24,282 nucleotides of DNA from a virus (IMGVR_UViG_3300042691_006814:1-24282), one strand, 5' to 3'. Shown: positions 1 to 8,650, counted from the first letter of the stretch. A program made the numbers and translations. The notes: generated from the letters alone by a model not told the origin.

Positions 1-586
1 TGACGTTCACCTCACCCGTACCCTTGGGCGTGATATTGATGTCGATGTTGGTATCAGTGCCGTCTGCGGACAATGTATCGCCGGTTAGGGTGACACCAGC
101 GGCTGTATTACTCGTCGTGAACGTCGTCGAGTCAATCGAAGTGATGCCCGAAAACGAGCCAGTAAAGGTGACCCCGGAAACGGAGCCGCCCGTGATGGTG
201 ACGTTGTTGGAGTTCTGGGTAGCGATGGTACCCAGCCCAAGGTTCGTGCGTGCATCCGAGGCTGTAGAGGCTCCCGTGCCCCCATCTGCAATGGCAAGAT
301 CGGTGATGCCCGTGATAGTGCCCCCGGTAATTGCAGCCTTTGATATAGCCACAGACCCAGTGCCATTAGGGGCAAGGACCAAATTTGCATTAGTGATGAG
401 CGTGCTGATCGTAGTGCCATCCAGTCGAATGGATTCTACGGACACGGACTCAGTACCAACCTTTAATGCAGTGGCAACCCCCGTACCGCTATAGACCGTC
501 TTCTCGGTTGCGGTCGGGCCATCGTCAATATGCAGTAACTGGTCAAACGTACTAGCAATCGTGTTGCCGGTCAGGTTAGTTGGCAT
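1..586 (-). CDS. Tail fibre-like protein, N-terminal part (cut by window edge)
   Basis: The reading frame is open from the ATG at 586 down to the left edge, so only about 195 N-terminal residues are seen. A GGAGAA ribosome site lies just upstream of the ATG. The sequence is Gly/Thr/Ser/Ala-rich and low in charge, as in fibrous phage tail proteins. Around residues 99-120 it carries the ADGGTGAST...NLGLGT motif that recurs in phage tail fibres. It lies 28 bp downstream of the tailspike gene, in the same direction, so it is probably co-transcribed. The likely role is host attachment or a structural adaptor at the tail tip. The C-terminal receptor-binding part is outside the window, so the exact role is open. 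Confidence 0.8.
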   Translation of the reverse strand, partial: MPTNLTGNTIASTFDQLLHIDDGPTATEKTVYSGTGVATALKVGTESVSVESIRLDGTTISTLITNANLVLAPNGTGSVAISKAAITGGTITGITDLAIADGGTGASTASDARTNLGLGTIATQNSNNVTITGGSVSGVTFTGSFSGITSIDSTTFTTSNTAAGVTLTGDTLSADGTDTNIDINITPKGTGEVNV

Positions 587-614
587 TCAGTTCTCCGCAA
601 AATTTTATGAATAT

Positions 615-2768
615 TTAAATCGCTGCTTCCCAAAACACTGTTACCGACGTTGAAGTTACATCAGCCCCTGACGAAGCCATATTTCCAACGCGAACTAAAA
701 TATTAGTAGCAGTAATGTTTTGAACTTGCGCAACGTACGTGTTATCCCCGCGAATAACAACATCAGCCCAGGTAGGTGTTGCGTAAATCCCATGAGCAAT
801 ATTGATGTTGCCATTACCGTCGGTTGTAGCCGTTGATGAACCGCGCTTGTAATTTTCTAGATCAGACAGACCGTAACAGTTTTCCGCTTTGATGCGAGAT
901 CCGCCAACATATGTTCCAGGCAAATCAAACGTATTTGAAGAGCCAATACAGTTTGAAAAGAGGATATCAACGCCAGTTAAGCCAACAACAACCCCACTGA
1001 ACATCCCGGTCGTTATTCCGCTAATTCTGGTGTTAGTAAACGTAATTCCAGAAGGAGCGTTTACAGGGTTGGCGATAAGGTACTGATGCCCACCACGAAT
1101 TTCACAATTGGATACGCGAAGCCCTTCAAGGTTTGCAATTGTCATTGCATAAGCATCAGTGCCAACTGATTGACGATGCTGAGCGTCAATGACGGTGTTG
1201 TCCAAAAACAAAATATTTCCTCGCATGTTCATTGAGGAAACATAACATTCGTTTACGTAACACTCCGTTGAAGTGTTTGATGCAACAGACAGAGAGCCGA
1301 CATCTACGTTATAAAAATGCGCAGTGCGATAGGCTGCGTTTGTTCCAACGCCTTGTGTTGTTGAGGCGTTTGGCGCAATCAGAACATAATCTTTAAAGAT
1401 AAAATCAAACTCACTGTGAATATCGCTTACAAGATTTACGTCAGCACTAAAGCCGTTTGAATCCATTGCAAACTCAGTGACGAGCCGAGCATTGCGCACA
1501 TAAACCCCGACAGCACGAGGAAGCACGGCTTCATCGCCTTCGCTGTAAACGTCCTCGTACAACAAGTTAAAACAAGGATGACTTGCAATCGTTGATACGT
1601 TGTCTTGTCCGCGAATGTTTTGAACAAAACAATTATAAGAAGCAGTATTGAAATCAATCGGTTGCCAGCATTCGATGCTTTCAACGTTTTTAAACGAAGT
1701 ATTTCTACTTCCGTTTGTTACGTTGACGCAATATCGAGCGCCGCTAAAAAACGAATCGTTAAACGTTGTGTTGTAGCTTTCGCCAACAAGCACTGGGTCA
1801 GGACCGCTGCCACGTCGTTTTTGCGGATCAATAGATCTCAGACCATTGACCACGCTGTTTGACAGGTAACGAATATCAATAACACGCCCGGTCCCGCCAC
1901 TAGATGAGGGGTACGTAACGGTTAAAGGCCCGTTAATCGTAAGGCTTACATTCTTGCGAACTGATAACGTAACCCCGTCAGTTGCAGAATCGTAGCCAAA
2001 CACAAGCGGTTCAGAAAAAGTGATGGTCGTTGAAGTTGTTGAAACGACCTTATGCACTTCTTTTTGCTTGTAGTTGTACCCAGTTTCGTATGTCTTTGTG
2101 CTGTCAATAAACACCAACATACCGGCTTGAATGCCAGTTGTGCTGTTTACAGTAATAGACAAAGCCCCTCTAGAAGAGGTGCCAGAAAAGGTTGGCGTAG
2201 CTACTTCTTTAGCTTGAAAAGATAGAGTGGTTGATGCGGCGTTATTGTTTAAAAAAGTTGCTCCGGCGCAATCAATTGTTAAATCGTTTTCAAGAACAAT
2301 AGTTTGGCTTCCCGTTGCCAACGAATAGACCCCGGGATCAACCACTAAGGTTTTGCCACTGGCTGCGTTAATTGCATTAACAATCGCCGTTGTATCGTTC
2401 GTTACGCCGTCCCCAACAGCGCCAAAGTCCTTAACCGATACGATATCTCGCAGCTTTGACTGAGCCGAACGCCCCGTGGCCCCAGTGCCGGACTGGAGAA
2501 ATCCGACAAGAGACGCTCCGTCATTGTCATCTAGTCTTGTGAACGCTACTTTTTCAGTATCAAGTTCAGCAATCGCAGTGGGTACAGTTGTTGCAGCAAT
2601 CCCACCAGAGGGTGTGTATGGGAGATCCCCCACTAACCCAGCGGCAAGCTGAGAACGAAGAATGCGTTTAGTCGTACCCTCACTCGTATCAAAAATAACG
2701 AGGTTGTCGTCATTGGCCGTACTAGCCCCGGCAATGGCGGTTAAGTCAGGAATACGCTTTCCGGGCAT
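615..2768 (-). CDS. Tailspike with pectate-lyase-type beta-helix
   Basis: This 717-aa protein has a head/tail-binding-like N-terminus (about residues 1-105), then the motif SVKDFGAVGDGVTNDTTAI at 111-129. That motif marks the start of the Pectate_lyase_3 / right-handed beta-helix fold of phage tailspikes. The middle (about 130-630) is rich in Asn, Val, Ile and Thr with no long hydrophobic helix, consistent with a parallel beta-helix. The C-terminus (about 640-717) looks like a small beta domain with a DGNGNINIAHG motif. Homologous spikes trimerise, bind surface polysaccharide and often cleave it. The catalytic acids cannot be assigned by eye, so enzymatic activity is inferred. The start is set by an AGGAG site just before the ATG. 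It is the penultimate visible gene of the late operon, followed by the fibre gene. Confidence 0.85.
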   Translation of the reverse strand: MPGKRIPDLTAIAGASTANDDNLVIFDTSEGTTKRILRSQLAAGLVGDLPYTPSGGIAATTVPTAIAELDTEKVAFTRLDDNDGASLVGFLQSGTGATGRSAQSKLRDIVSVKDFGAVGDGVTNDTTAIVNAINAASGKTLVVDPGVYSLATGSQTIVLENDLTIDCAGATFLNNNAASTTLSFQAKEVATPTFSGTSSRGALSITVNSTTGIQAGMLVFIDSTKTYETGYNYKQKEVHKVVSTTSTTITFSEPLVFGYDSATDGVTLSVRKNVSLTINGPLTVTYPSSSGGTGRVIDIRYLSNSVVNGLRSIDPQKRRGSGPDPVLVGESYNTTFNDSFFSGARYCVNVTNGSRNTSFKNVESIECWQPIDFNTASYNCFVQNIRGQDNVSTIASHPCFNLLYEDVYSEGDEAVLPRAVGVYVRNARLVTEFAMDSNGFSADVNLVSDIHSEFDFIFKDYVLIAPNASTTQGVGTNAAYRTAHFYNVDVGSLSVASNTSTECYVNECYVSSMNMRGNILFLDNTVIDAQHRQSVGTDAYAMTIANLEGLRVSNCEIRGGHQYLIANPVNAPSGITFTNTRISGITTGMFSGVVVGLTGVDILFSNCIGSSNTFDLPGTYVGGSRIKAENCYGLSDLENYKRGSSTATTDGNGNINIAHGIYATPTWADVVIRGDNTYVAQVQNITATNILVRVGNMASSGADVTSTSVTVFWEAAI

Positions 2769-2785
2769 CTTCTTCTCCTAGTAAA

Positions 2786-2806
2786 CAGGGGGGATAAACC
2801 CCCCTG
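2786..2806 (-). promoter_or_regulatory. Intergenic hairpin upstream of tailspike
   Basis: A perfect 8-bp stem (CAGGGGGG/CCCCCCTG) with a 5-nt loop lies between the 188-aa gene and the tailspike ribosome site. No proper T-tract follows on the minus strand, so it may be an mRNA 3'-end stabiliser or attenuator rather than a full terminator. Similar hairpins lie at 3398-3415 and 3902-3917. Confidence 0.55.
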
Positions 2807-2811
2807 CGAGT

Positions 2812-3378
2812 TTACACCGTTGCGCTAAACGGAGTAGCTTCAGCACCAGTAGCAATCAGGTTGCCCTGCACTGCATACAGGTTAGTAGCAATATCAACCA
2901 GCGTAACAAGACCGCCAGCCAATCCACCAGTAGTAGACCCGTTCATGGTGATTGTGTCACTAGCGGCAACAGTACTGAACTCAGTACCAGTGCCAGCAGC
3001 TTGGTCGGTCATATAGATCGAACCAGACATCACATCCGTATTATCCGCCACTTTAATGATGTCGCTGTTGCTGGTCACAGCCGTACCAACCGTGAAACGA
3101 AACACTGCACCAGAACCAGTTGCAGCAGGCAGCGTTGCAGTCACACCAGCGGCGCGGTTGAGCACAATAATTTTGCCATCGTGATCAGCAACCGTGACAG
3201 CCAGCGTGGCGGTAGTAGCCGACACAAGCCGAGCCGACGTATCTGCCGCCGCGTTGATCTCTGCGGCTGTTGCAGTAAGAGCAGTCCCACCAATCGACGG
3301 AGTAACGAGGTTCAGGCTATACGCCGTACCTCCTTGCAACGTAGGATTGTCTTGGGTAATACCGCGATACACACCCAT
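2812..3378 (-). CDS. Small structural protein, Ala/Thr-rich (possible head decoration)
   Basis: This 188-aa protein is very rich in Ala, Thr, Gly and Val and poor in charge. It contains the segment LTATAAEINAAAD (about residues 34-46), a motif I recognise from many phage virion proteins. The rest reads as alternating beta-strand-like stretches. AAAGGAG lies 6 bases before the ATG. It sits between the 151-aa capsid-adjacent gene and the tailspike, with hairpins on both sides. A decoration, head-fibre or tail-adaptor role is plausible but not shown. No enzyme motif, signal peptide or membrane segment is visible. Confidence 0.7.
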   Translation of the reverse strand: MGVYRGITQDNPTLQGGTAYSLNLVTPSIGGTALTATAAEINAAADTSARLVSATTATLAVTVADHDGKIIVLNRAAGVTATLPAATGSGAVFRFTVGTAVTSNSDIIKVADNTDVMSGSIYMTDQAAGTGTEFSTVAASDTITMNGSTTGGLAGGLVTLVDIATNLYAVQGNLIATGAEATPFSATV

Positions 3379-3397
3379 TATGTTCTCCTTTCAGCAA

Positions 3398-3415
3398 TGG
3401 GGGCCGAAGCCCCCA
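3398..3415 (-). promoter_or_regulatory. Intergenic UUCG-loop hairpin
   Basis: TGGGGGC and GCCCCCA form a perfect 7-bp stem. On the minus-strand RNA the loop is the extra-stable UUCG tetraloop. It starts 5 bases after the stop of the 151-aa gene and precedes the ribosome site of the 188-aa gene. No U-tract follows, so transcript stabilisation or partial attenuation is more likely than full termination. Confidence 0.55.
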
Positions 3416-3419
3416 CCAA

Positions 3420-3875
3420 TTAGTTAGCGTTGCCGACAAACGCGAAGAACTTGATCACCGCGTCTTCAGGAACGGCAGTGTTCAGCAGGATGTCGATAGT
3501 GTCAGCAGTAGCCACAACGGTCGGGTTAGCCAGATCAGCAGCCTTCAAGCCGGTGCTGTTGGTAGCCAGATCGTTACCATAAACGTTGGCAGCAGCAGGC
3601 GAACCACCCGTGTAGCCAATGTCGATGGTAGCAGTCGCGTTCACGGTTTCCGCCGTAAGTACGTTCATACCAGCCGACAACACAATAGAACCAGCGGGGA
3701 GGCTGATAATCTGGAGCGTGTCAGTAGCAGCCAGCGCGGTAGCGCCAGCGGCTGAGCGAGCAGACTTAACTTCAGCAAAATCGACGGTAACTTCAAATTT
3801 GGAGATATCGGTGACATTGGCGGGGTACGCAGCAGTGCCTTTGTCAAACCCCAGAGAATCGGTGTAAGCAGCCAT
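3420..3875 (-). CDS. Capsid-adjacent structural protein (decoration-like)
   Basis: This 151-aa protein lies directly downstream of the major capsid gene. It is Ala/Thr/Asp-rich and beta-like. The central stretch (about residues 55-105: LQIISLPAGSIVLSAGM, then TATIDIGYTGGS) resembles small proteins that often follow the capsid gene in environmental phages. The start has AAAGGAT five bases upstream. No membrane segment or catalytic motif is visible. The best guess is a capsid decoration or stabilising protein, based on position and composition; a head-completion protein is the alternative. Confidence 0.7.
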   Translation of the reverse strand: MAAYTDSLGFDKGTAAYPANVTDISKFEVTVDFAEVKSARSAAGATALAATDTLQIISLPAGSIVLSAGMNVLTAETVNATATIDIGYTGGSPAAANVYGNDLATNSTGLKAADLANPTVVATADTIDILLNTAVPEDAVIKFFAFVGNAN

Positions 3876-3901
3876 TTCTTATCCTTTCAGAATTGAGTAA
3901 C

Positions 3902-3917
3902 GGGGGCCGAAGCCCCC
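3902..3917 (-). promoter_or_regulatory. UUCG-loop hairpin after the capsid gene
   Basis: A 6-bp perfect GC stem (GGGGGC/GCCCCC) with a UUCG loop on the minus-strand RNA lies 5 bases past the capsid stop codon. No T-tract follows. Its position at the 3' end of the most highly needed cistron suggests protection of the capsid message or partial attenuation toward downstream genes. Confidence 0.55.
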
Positions 3918-3922
3918 GATCA

Positions 3923-4846
3923 TCAGAATTGCACAACAGCGGTGGAGAGAGCTTCGCCCTTCACAACTTGGTAGCCATAGACTTGCAGGCCACGGATGAT
4001 GTTGCCGAAGGTGGACTCACTGCGAATGGTTTCCATGTTGGTCATCTGGGACGCAAACGTGAAGCCCATCTTGTGACCCGCGATGATGTTGTACTTGCCC
4101 GAGGACACATACAGATTGTGGGACACGTAGATCGTGAAGCGGTCGATCATGCCAAGACGGCCATTGCGGACGATGGACATGCCGTCGCCAGTCAACGAAG
4201 CGTCTTTCAGTTCGGACTTCTTGATCAGACCGGCCATCTTGGCAGGGATCACAACAAAGCGATCCTGCTCAGGGCAGTTGGCTTCATCGAGAACGGTGCC
4301 CATATCAACCAGCAGATCGATAACCGAAGTGGTGCTGGACGCGCCATCTTTGGTAACGGTCAGCGGGGAACCAGTCGTACCGAGGTTGAACGAAGCAGAC
4401 TGCTCGCCAGCGGTCGCGCCTTTGTTAGTCGAGGCAATGCCGGTCAACAGATCGGTCAGCACGCGCTGGTCAATCTTGATCTTCATACGCTCAGAAGCGT
4501 CTTTCGACCACGTGTCCATCAGGTTGATGTCCGACTGAACTTTGTCCACGTCGTCCTCGACGCAAGCAAAGTATTCGCCTTTGTCGATCACGAGTTGGAT
4601 CTTCGGCTTGTCGGGGTTCTCCACCGTCAGGGTCTGGCCTTTGACGTACGAACGGATGGTGATTTCGGGCGTGGTGCGGATGTTAACCGTATCACCAAAC
4701 TGGCGAATTTCACCTTCATAGTCGGTGTTGGAGATTGCTGCGAGCACGGTGGCGTCGTAGAAATTCTCGATAAGTTTGCCAGACCAAATTTCGGGGATGA
4801 AGTTGCCCGAGTAATTGGGACGACCGGGGGAAACGGGATAAGACAT
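3923..4846 (-). CDS. Major capsid protein (HK97-fold, P22/environmental-phage type)
   Basis: This 307-aa protein fits HK97-fold capsid proteins in length and in its N-terminal pattern. FIPEIWSGKLIENFYDATVLA (about residues 16-36) and the following GDTVNIRTTPEITIRSY (about 51-67) are typical of capsid N-arm and E-loop regions in this group. The C-terminal part has the RSESTFGNIIRGLQVYGYQVV pattern seen at the end of such proteins. A GAGGAG ribosome site lies 7 bases before the ATG, consistent with strong expression. The gene follows a scaffold-like gene with 16 bases between, and is followed by decoration-like genes, the usual order of a head module. It would form the icosahedral shell around packaged DNA. 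Confidence 0.88.
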   Translation of the reverse strand: MSYPVSPGRPNYSGNFIPEIWSGKLIENFYDATVLAAISNTDYEGEIRQFGDTVNIRTTPEITIRSYVKGQTLTVENPDKPKIQLVIDKGEYFACVEDDVDKVQSDINLMDTWSKDASERMKIKIDQRVLTDLLTGIASTNKGATAGEQSASFNLGTTGSPLTVTKDGASSTTSVIDLLVDMGTVLDEANCPEQDRFVVIPAKMAGLIKKSELKDASLTGDGMSIVRNGRLGMIDRFTIYVSHNLYVSSGKYNIIAGHKMGFTFASQMTNMETIRSESTFGNIIRGLQVYGYQVVKGEALSTAVVQF

Positions 4847-4862
4847 GATATAACTCCTCTAA

Positions 4863-5906
4863 TCAAGCATTCATTTGGATGCGATTCTCTCGCTGTGCAG
4901 CGAAAATATCGCGTTCGATTCGGGCACGATCTTGCTCTCGTCCTTTGTATTTCCCAGCGCGAACATCGTTAAAGAACTTCTGGATGTCTTGCGGGGTATA
5001 GACTTTGGACTTGTTGGCCGTAGCAGCCGCAGTGGTGCTCTTTGAGCGACCGGGGGCAACCTGCTTTTCCAACTCAGAGTTCGAAGTACGCCCAGTGGAT
5101 TGAGCAACAGCGGCTTGTCCAGTACTCTCAAGCCAAGTACGGAAGATATTTGCGACTCGTCTTGCATCAAGACTGCGTTGCGCGTCATCAAGGTAAGTCT
5201 GCCGGGAAATACCGGTCAGCGGATCAGCCTCCAGCAACCACGTTTGGAATGCCTCGTTTCCGTTTACTTCACGGAAGTTGGGCACTGTGGTGCCAAGATC
5301 GGCCCAGAACTGTTGCTCTGCATTCATATGCTGCGTATGGGCAATATTCTGCACCTGCGGCACGATGTTTGTCTGTACCTGCTGAAGCATCTGCTCAAGT
5401 TTCGCAATACGTTGGGCTACTGCCGCCAACTCTTCGCGGGAAACTTTCCGCATCACATCAATAGACTCTCCATATTCCTCAACATCTTTGTCGGTCACAT
5501 ACTTATCGACAGTCGGCTGCTGAGTAGTTTGGGTAGTCTGTTGCGCAGATAACGACGCAAGCAACTGTTCCATCTGTTGTACACGCTGATTGAGTTCCCG
5601 ATTCTGGTGATGCAGGCGTGGGACTTCAGCGTTGTACATACCTTGAAGAGTCTTGTATTTCTGCAAGACAGTTTCTTCCGGCACATTGTCGTCACTTGCT
5701 TTCTGCTCAGGCGCAGGTGACGGAGCAGCATTATTCGTAGCAGGAGTCTCGTCGGCGGTATGGGTTGCTTCAACATTCTCAATAGGCGAAACGGTGCCAT
5801 CGGCATCACTTTCATTGGGTGTGCCTGTGTTGTCTTCCGCATTGAGTTGTTTGTACAACTCCTGAACTGCCTCGGTCTGTTTGCGAATTTGCTCTGGAAG
5901 TGCCAT
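4863..5906 (-). CDS. Capsid scaffolding-like protein
   Basis: This 347-aa protein is highly polar. Residues 25-75 are an acidic, Pro/Ala/Asp/Asn-rich disordered tract. Residues about 76-195 are predicted helical coiled coil (many Gln, Leu and Glu, heptad-like), interrupted by a Thr/Gln linker at 121-131. The last 50 residues are helical and basic, like the coat-binding tail of phage scaffolds. It lies between the portal block and the capsid gene, where scaffolds are normally encoded. It probably directs shell assembly and leaves the mature head. AGGAG lies 8 bases before the ATG. No protease motif is seen. Assignment rests on position and architecture, since scaffold sequences are poorly conserved. 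Confidence 0.75.
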   Translation of the reverse strand: MALPEQIRKQTEAVQELYKQLNAEDNTGTPNESDADGTVSPIENVEATHTADETPATNNAAPSPAPEQKASDDNVPEETVLQKYKTLQGMYNAEVPRLHHQNRELNQRVQQMEQLLASLSAQQTTQTTQQPTVDKYVTDKDVEEYGESIDVMRKVSREELAAVAQRIAKLEQMLQQVQTNIVPQVQNIAHTQHMNAEQQFWADLGTTVPNFREVNGNEAFQTWLLEADPLTGISRQTYLDDAQRSLDARRVANIFRTWLESTGQAAVAQSTGRTSNSELEKQVAPGRSKSTTAAATANKSKVYTPQDIQKFFNDVRAGKYKGREQDRARIERDIFAAQRENRIQMNA

Positions 5907-5950
5907 GTTGAACGCTCCTATCGGTATGCGTGATTAGACGGCGAGTTGCA

Positions 5951-6166
5951 TCATAACTTTGCCGCCAAAGCAGGGGACTCTTTAGCGAACTCAATAAGTT
6001 CACTAATCATCTGGCAGCGCCCCTGAAAGACTGCCGGATTATCTACTGCATAGGGAAGACGTTTCATCTCATGCGTAAGTATGTTCTCCAACCACAAAAG
6101 CAACTCAGGGTGCTGCCGAACAGCCGTCCCCAGTGCCTTCGTAATTTTTGTATCGGGCCTTAGCAT
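5951..6166 (-). CDS. Small hypothetical protein between portal and scaffold
   Basis: This 71-aa, mostly helical protein starts 2 bases after the portal stop codon (TAA, CC, ATG), so it is probably translated by coupling with the portal; no strong ribosome site of its own is visible. It contains a Leu-rich helix (PELLLWLENILTHEMKRL, about residues 20-37) but no membrane segment, because charges are spread throughout. Operon position suggests a minor head-assembly role. I do not recognise the family. Confidence 0.6.
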   Translation of the reverse strand: MLRPDTKITKALGTAVRQHPELLLWLENILTHEMKRLPYAVDNPAVFQGRCQMISELIEFAKESPALAAKL

Positions 6167-6168
6167 GG

Positions 6169-8226
6169 TTACATACTACCTACGCGGCTACTAACTGTGT
6201 TTGCTTCCTGCCCACCTTTGGGAGTGCCATCCGGCTGAGTTGGCGTACCCTGCGGAGCCTGCGCCTGCTGTTGTGCAGCGACGGCCATAGCCCTTGCCTG
6301 AATACGCTCTTGATAGCCAGTCTTCTCCCGAGATGGAACAACTTCATCCACAGACATCTGCAACCCTTTAGCCACTTCCCGAAGGATCGCAGCTCTCCCA
6401 TCCTTCCCGATAATCTCAAGATCGACCGGGTTGGCAGTTGCGTTGAGAAATTCAATACGTCGGATGTTGACGGTTTCCTTGACCGCAAGATTGATCGCAC
6501 CCTTGGCGATAACCTCAACATCCCCTTTGATGGATTCGTCTTCGTCGTACCGCATGTTGTAGACAAACTGACGCATGACAATGGGTTTAACCACATCGCT
6601 GTCGATGTGCATCACAACCTGCCGGATACCCTTCCCCGCTGCGCCCATAAGCATGGACAAGCCAGACGATGTGCGCCCAGCGCCTTGTACGTTAAGGTCG
6701 CCGTACACATAAGCGGGAATACCAGAGTGGTCATCAGCCAGTCGGCTAAACTTGTCATAGACAGCTACAAGCTCAGAAGCCCGTGAATCTGGCTGAGTAA
6801 ACCGGATCGCCGGAGCACTAGACCCCACAGGGTCGTTGATCGTCTGCCAAATTTTCCACGGTGCAAGCGTTGTGATCTCTTCGTTCGGGGGAAGTCGTTC
6901 TACATTGACCTCCACCTGCGGGCCGGAAGAGATGCCCATATTGTTCACAAGTGCCCTTGCGGCTGCATTACAGACGCTCTGAAGGTCTTCAATGATCTCG
7001 GGTATACCTTTACCCCAGAACGCGCCCGGACACTTGATAAACGACGTTTTGGCGTAGGGCTTCTCACCCAACGGGTCGTAGTTCAGCGTAGCCTTGATGA
7101 CGTAGTTCCCTACCAACCATACGTTAGCATCGTACTCTCGCGCTGGGTCGGGCACGTCTTCCTCAGACAGTCCCCATTCGATGAGCATCTTGCCGCTTAC
7201 TTTGCCCCAGAACTCCAGCGCATCGAACTCAGTAGTCGGACGCATGTAAGCGTAGTACTTACGCTCCTCTTCGTCCTTCTGAAGTTCTACATCCTCGTTG
7301 ATCCACGAAGCGCCATTACCTTCATCGAGCACCCGCCGTATCGCATCCTCGTCGTATCCCGGCACACCAATCAGATCAGCCAAGTCCATCCGGGTAAGCG
7401 GATGATGCTCGAAGAGGTAGCCCTCGTGGATGTTACTGATCCCCGGCTCAGGGTAAATGCGGAACGGATCAACCCGCTCGTACTCCGGACCAAGGCGCTC
7501 AATCGGCTCTACGACAGTGCGACCAGTAGCGTCAGTCTTCCACCCCAGCGCGCGTTGTCGACGCACTACCGGCCCTTTAATAAAGGCGCAGGGGTAGGTA
7601 ACGATGTCGGTGATGAAGTCGTTGAACGAAGAGTCCCAGCCGCCTTGCGCAAACTGGTCTTGGATTTTGATCTTCATCCGGTCGGCACGTGACTGCGCCT
7701 CCCGAAGGATGGAGAACCGGTAGTCCTGCGACACCATCTCCTTGATCTCCCGCATCTCCTCGACGTTCGGCGCTTTTCCGTACTCTTCAACGATTTTAAG
7801 CACACGATCCGCGAACATGGCCTGCACTTCTTTTTGCTGTGCAGGGTTCAGATCCGGGATGGGAGTAGCCTGCAAGTCCCAAGGGGGCGAGCCGTTGTCA
7901 AGTAAGATGTCCCGCAGCCACGACTCAGCCGCACGGCATTTTACTTCGGTGATCATCATGTAAATCTCAGACCCGCCTTGCCCACGGATCTGTTGCAGCT
8001 TGTCAGCTTCGTACTCGCCGTTGCGCTGGCGCATCGCCCGCAACATGATGTACTCGATGGGCCGCTTTGCAAGGCGCGCCACATCCCAACATTGCCGCAG
8101 ATAACTGGCAAGTCCGAGAATTACCGGCTGGTTTTGACGTTCTTGCAAGGCGCGTTGTGTCGCTTCTTGCTCCTGTTTGGCAAGTTCAGCATTACCCACT
8201 ACCCGCAAAAATGTCAGCCCAGCCAT
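6169..8226 (-). CDS. Portal protein (head-tail connector)
   Basis: This 685-aa protein is in the size range of P22-type portals (about 700 aa). The N-terminus is helical and charged. The middle carries portal-like signatures: a conserved FWGKGIPEIIEDLQSVCNAA segment, then NNMGISSGPQVEV and PWKIW (about residues 420-480), and GRTSSGLSMLMGAAGKGIRQV (about 540-560), matching the clip/stem region of this family. The C-terminus ends in a Gln/Ala-rich disordered tail. Twelve copies would form the ring through which DNA enters and leaves. Its ATG directly abuts the TAA of the 112-aa gene upstream, so translation is probably coupled. Gene order terminase-portal-scaffold-capsid supports the call. Confidence 0.88.
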   Translation of the reverse strand: MAGLTFLRVVGNAELAKQEQEATQRALQERQNQPVILGLASYLRQCWDVARLAKRPIEYIMLRAMRQRNGEYEADKLQQIRGQGGSEIYMMITEVKCRAAESWLRDILLDNGSPPWDLQATPIPDLNPAQQKEVQAMFADRVLKIVEEYGKAPNVEEMREIKEMVSQDYRFSILREAQSRADRMKIKIQDQFAQGGWDSSFNDFITDIVTYPCAFIKGPVVRRQRALGWKTDATGRTVVEPIERLGPEYERVDPFRIYPEPGISNIHEGYLFEHHPLTRMDLADLIGVPGYDEDAIRRVLDEGNGASWINEDVELQKDEEERKYYAYMRPTTEFDALEFWGKVSGKMLIEWGLSEEDVPDPAREYDANVWLVGNYVIKATLNYDPLGEKPYAKTSFIKCPGAFWGKGIPEIIEDLQSVCNAAARALVNNMGISSGPQVEVNVERLPPNEEITTLAPWKIWQTINDPVGSSAPAIRFTQPDSRASELVAVYDKFSRLADDHSGIPAYVYGDLNVQGAGRTSSGLSMLMGAAGKGIRQVVMHIDSDVVKPIVMRQFVYNMRYDEDESIKGDVEVIAKGAINLAVKETVNIRRIEFLNATANPVDLEIIGKDGRAAILREVAKGLQMSVDEVVPSREKTGYQERIQARAMAVAAQQQAQAPQGTPTQPDGTPKGGQEANTVSSRVGSM

Positions 8227-8565
8227 TTAGTCGTTCCAGTAAGAACAGGTATTGTAGTTATCCATAGCTTCGACTTTCTCTTCCAAAATATCCATTGCAT
8301 ATTTGGGAGAAGTCCCTTGGTTAACCATCTGAGCAGCCTGCCGGAGTTTATCCTGACTGGTAATAACTTTACTCTTCTGGAAGTTTTCCTGCTGCATCAA
8401 ACCTTTTTTGTACAGCATCCCGCCGGTCACAGTACGCGGTTCAAGTTTGACATCCTTAACCCCGGTTTTGGTCTGTACCATCTCGGACCGTGGTTGTTTT
8501 GCGGTAATACCCGAGCCGTCCATTTTGGGATTTGTCGAGTACATCGTTGAAAGTTTGGTCGCCAT
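8227..8565 (-). CDS. Hypothetical virion-operon protein upstream of portal
   Basis: This 112-aa protein starts at the internal ATG at 8565, not the upstream ATG at 8595, because AAGGAG lies five bases before it. It is basic and polar, with Lys/Gln/Thr-rich segments and no hydrophobic helix or known motif. It is the first gene after a terminator-promoter junction and touches the portal gene. Position suggests a head-assembly or packaging accessory protein. The family is not recognised. Confidence 0.65.
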   Translation of the reverse strand: MATKLSTMYSTNPKMDGSGITAKQPRSEMVQTKTGVKDVKLEPRTVTGGMLYKKGLMQQENFQKSKVITSQDKLRQAAQMVNQGTSPKYAMDILEEKVEAMDNYNTCSYWND

Positions 8566-8582
8566 ACCAGCTCCTTGCGCAG

Positions 8583-8611
8583 GTTCTACCAACAAGTATA
8601 TATACTGTCAA
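8583..8611 (-). promoter_or_regulatory. Putative sigma-70 promoter of the portal-capsid operon
   Basis: On the minus strand a consensus TTGACA (8606-8611) is followed by a 17-bp spacer and TAGAAC (8583-8588). The spacer contains TATACT, an alternative and better -10. The promoter sits right after the T-tract of the terminator at 8621-8650 and just before the 112-aa gene, so head genes could be transcribed separately from the terminase genes. Confidence 0.5.
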
Positions 8612-8650
8612 TAAAAAAGAAACCCCCCGGAGTATACTCAACGGGGGGTT
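8611..8650 (-). terminator. Rho-independent terminator after large terminase
   Basis: A perfect 9-bp GC-rich stem (8621-8629 with 8642-8650) has an inner GAGTA/TACTC pairing in its loop. On the minus strand it is followed directly by TCTTTTTTAT. It lies 52 bp past the stop of the large terminase gene, and is a textbook intrinsic terminator. Confidence 0.85.

Noticed and set aside
2083-2110. TTGACA on the minus strand within the tailspike gene
   Set aside because: No good -10 at normal spacing and no gene start nearby; chance match.
3893-4972. 359-codon plus-strand open frame opposite the capsid gene
   Set aside because: Lies antisense across a convincing capsid protein; Arg/His-rich composition typical of a shadow frame; no ribosome site.
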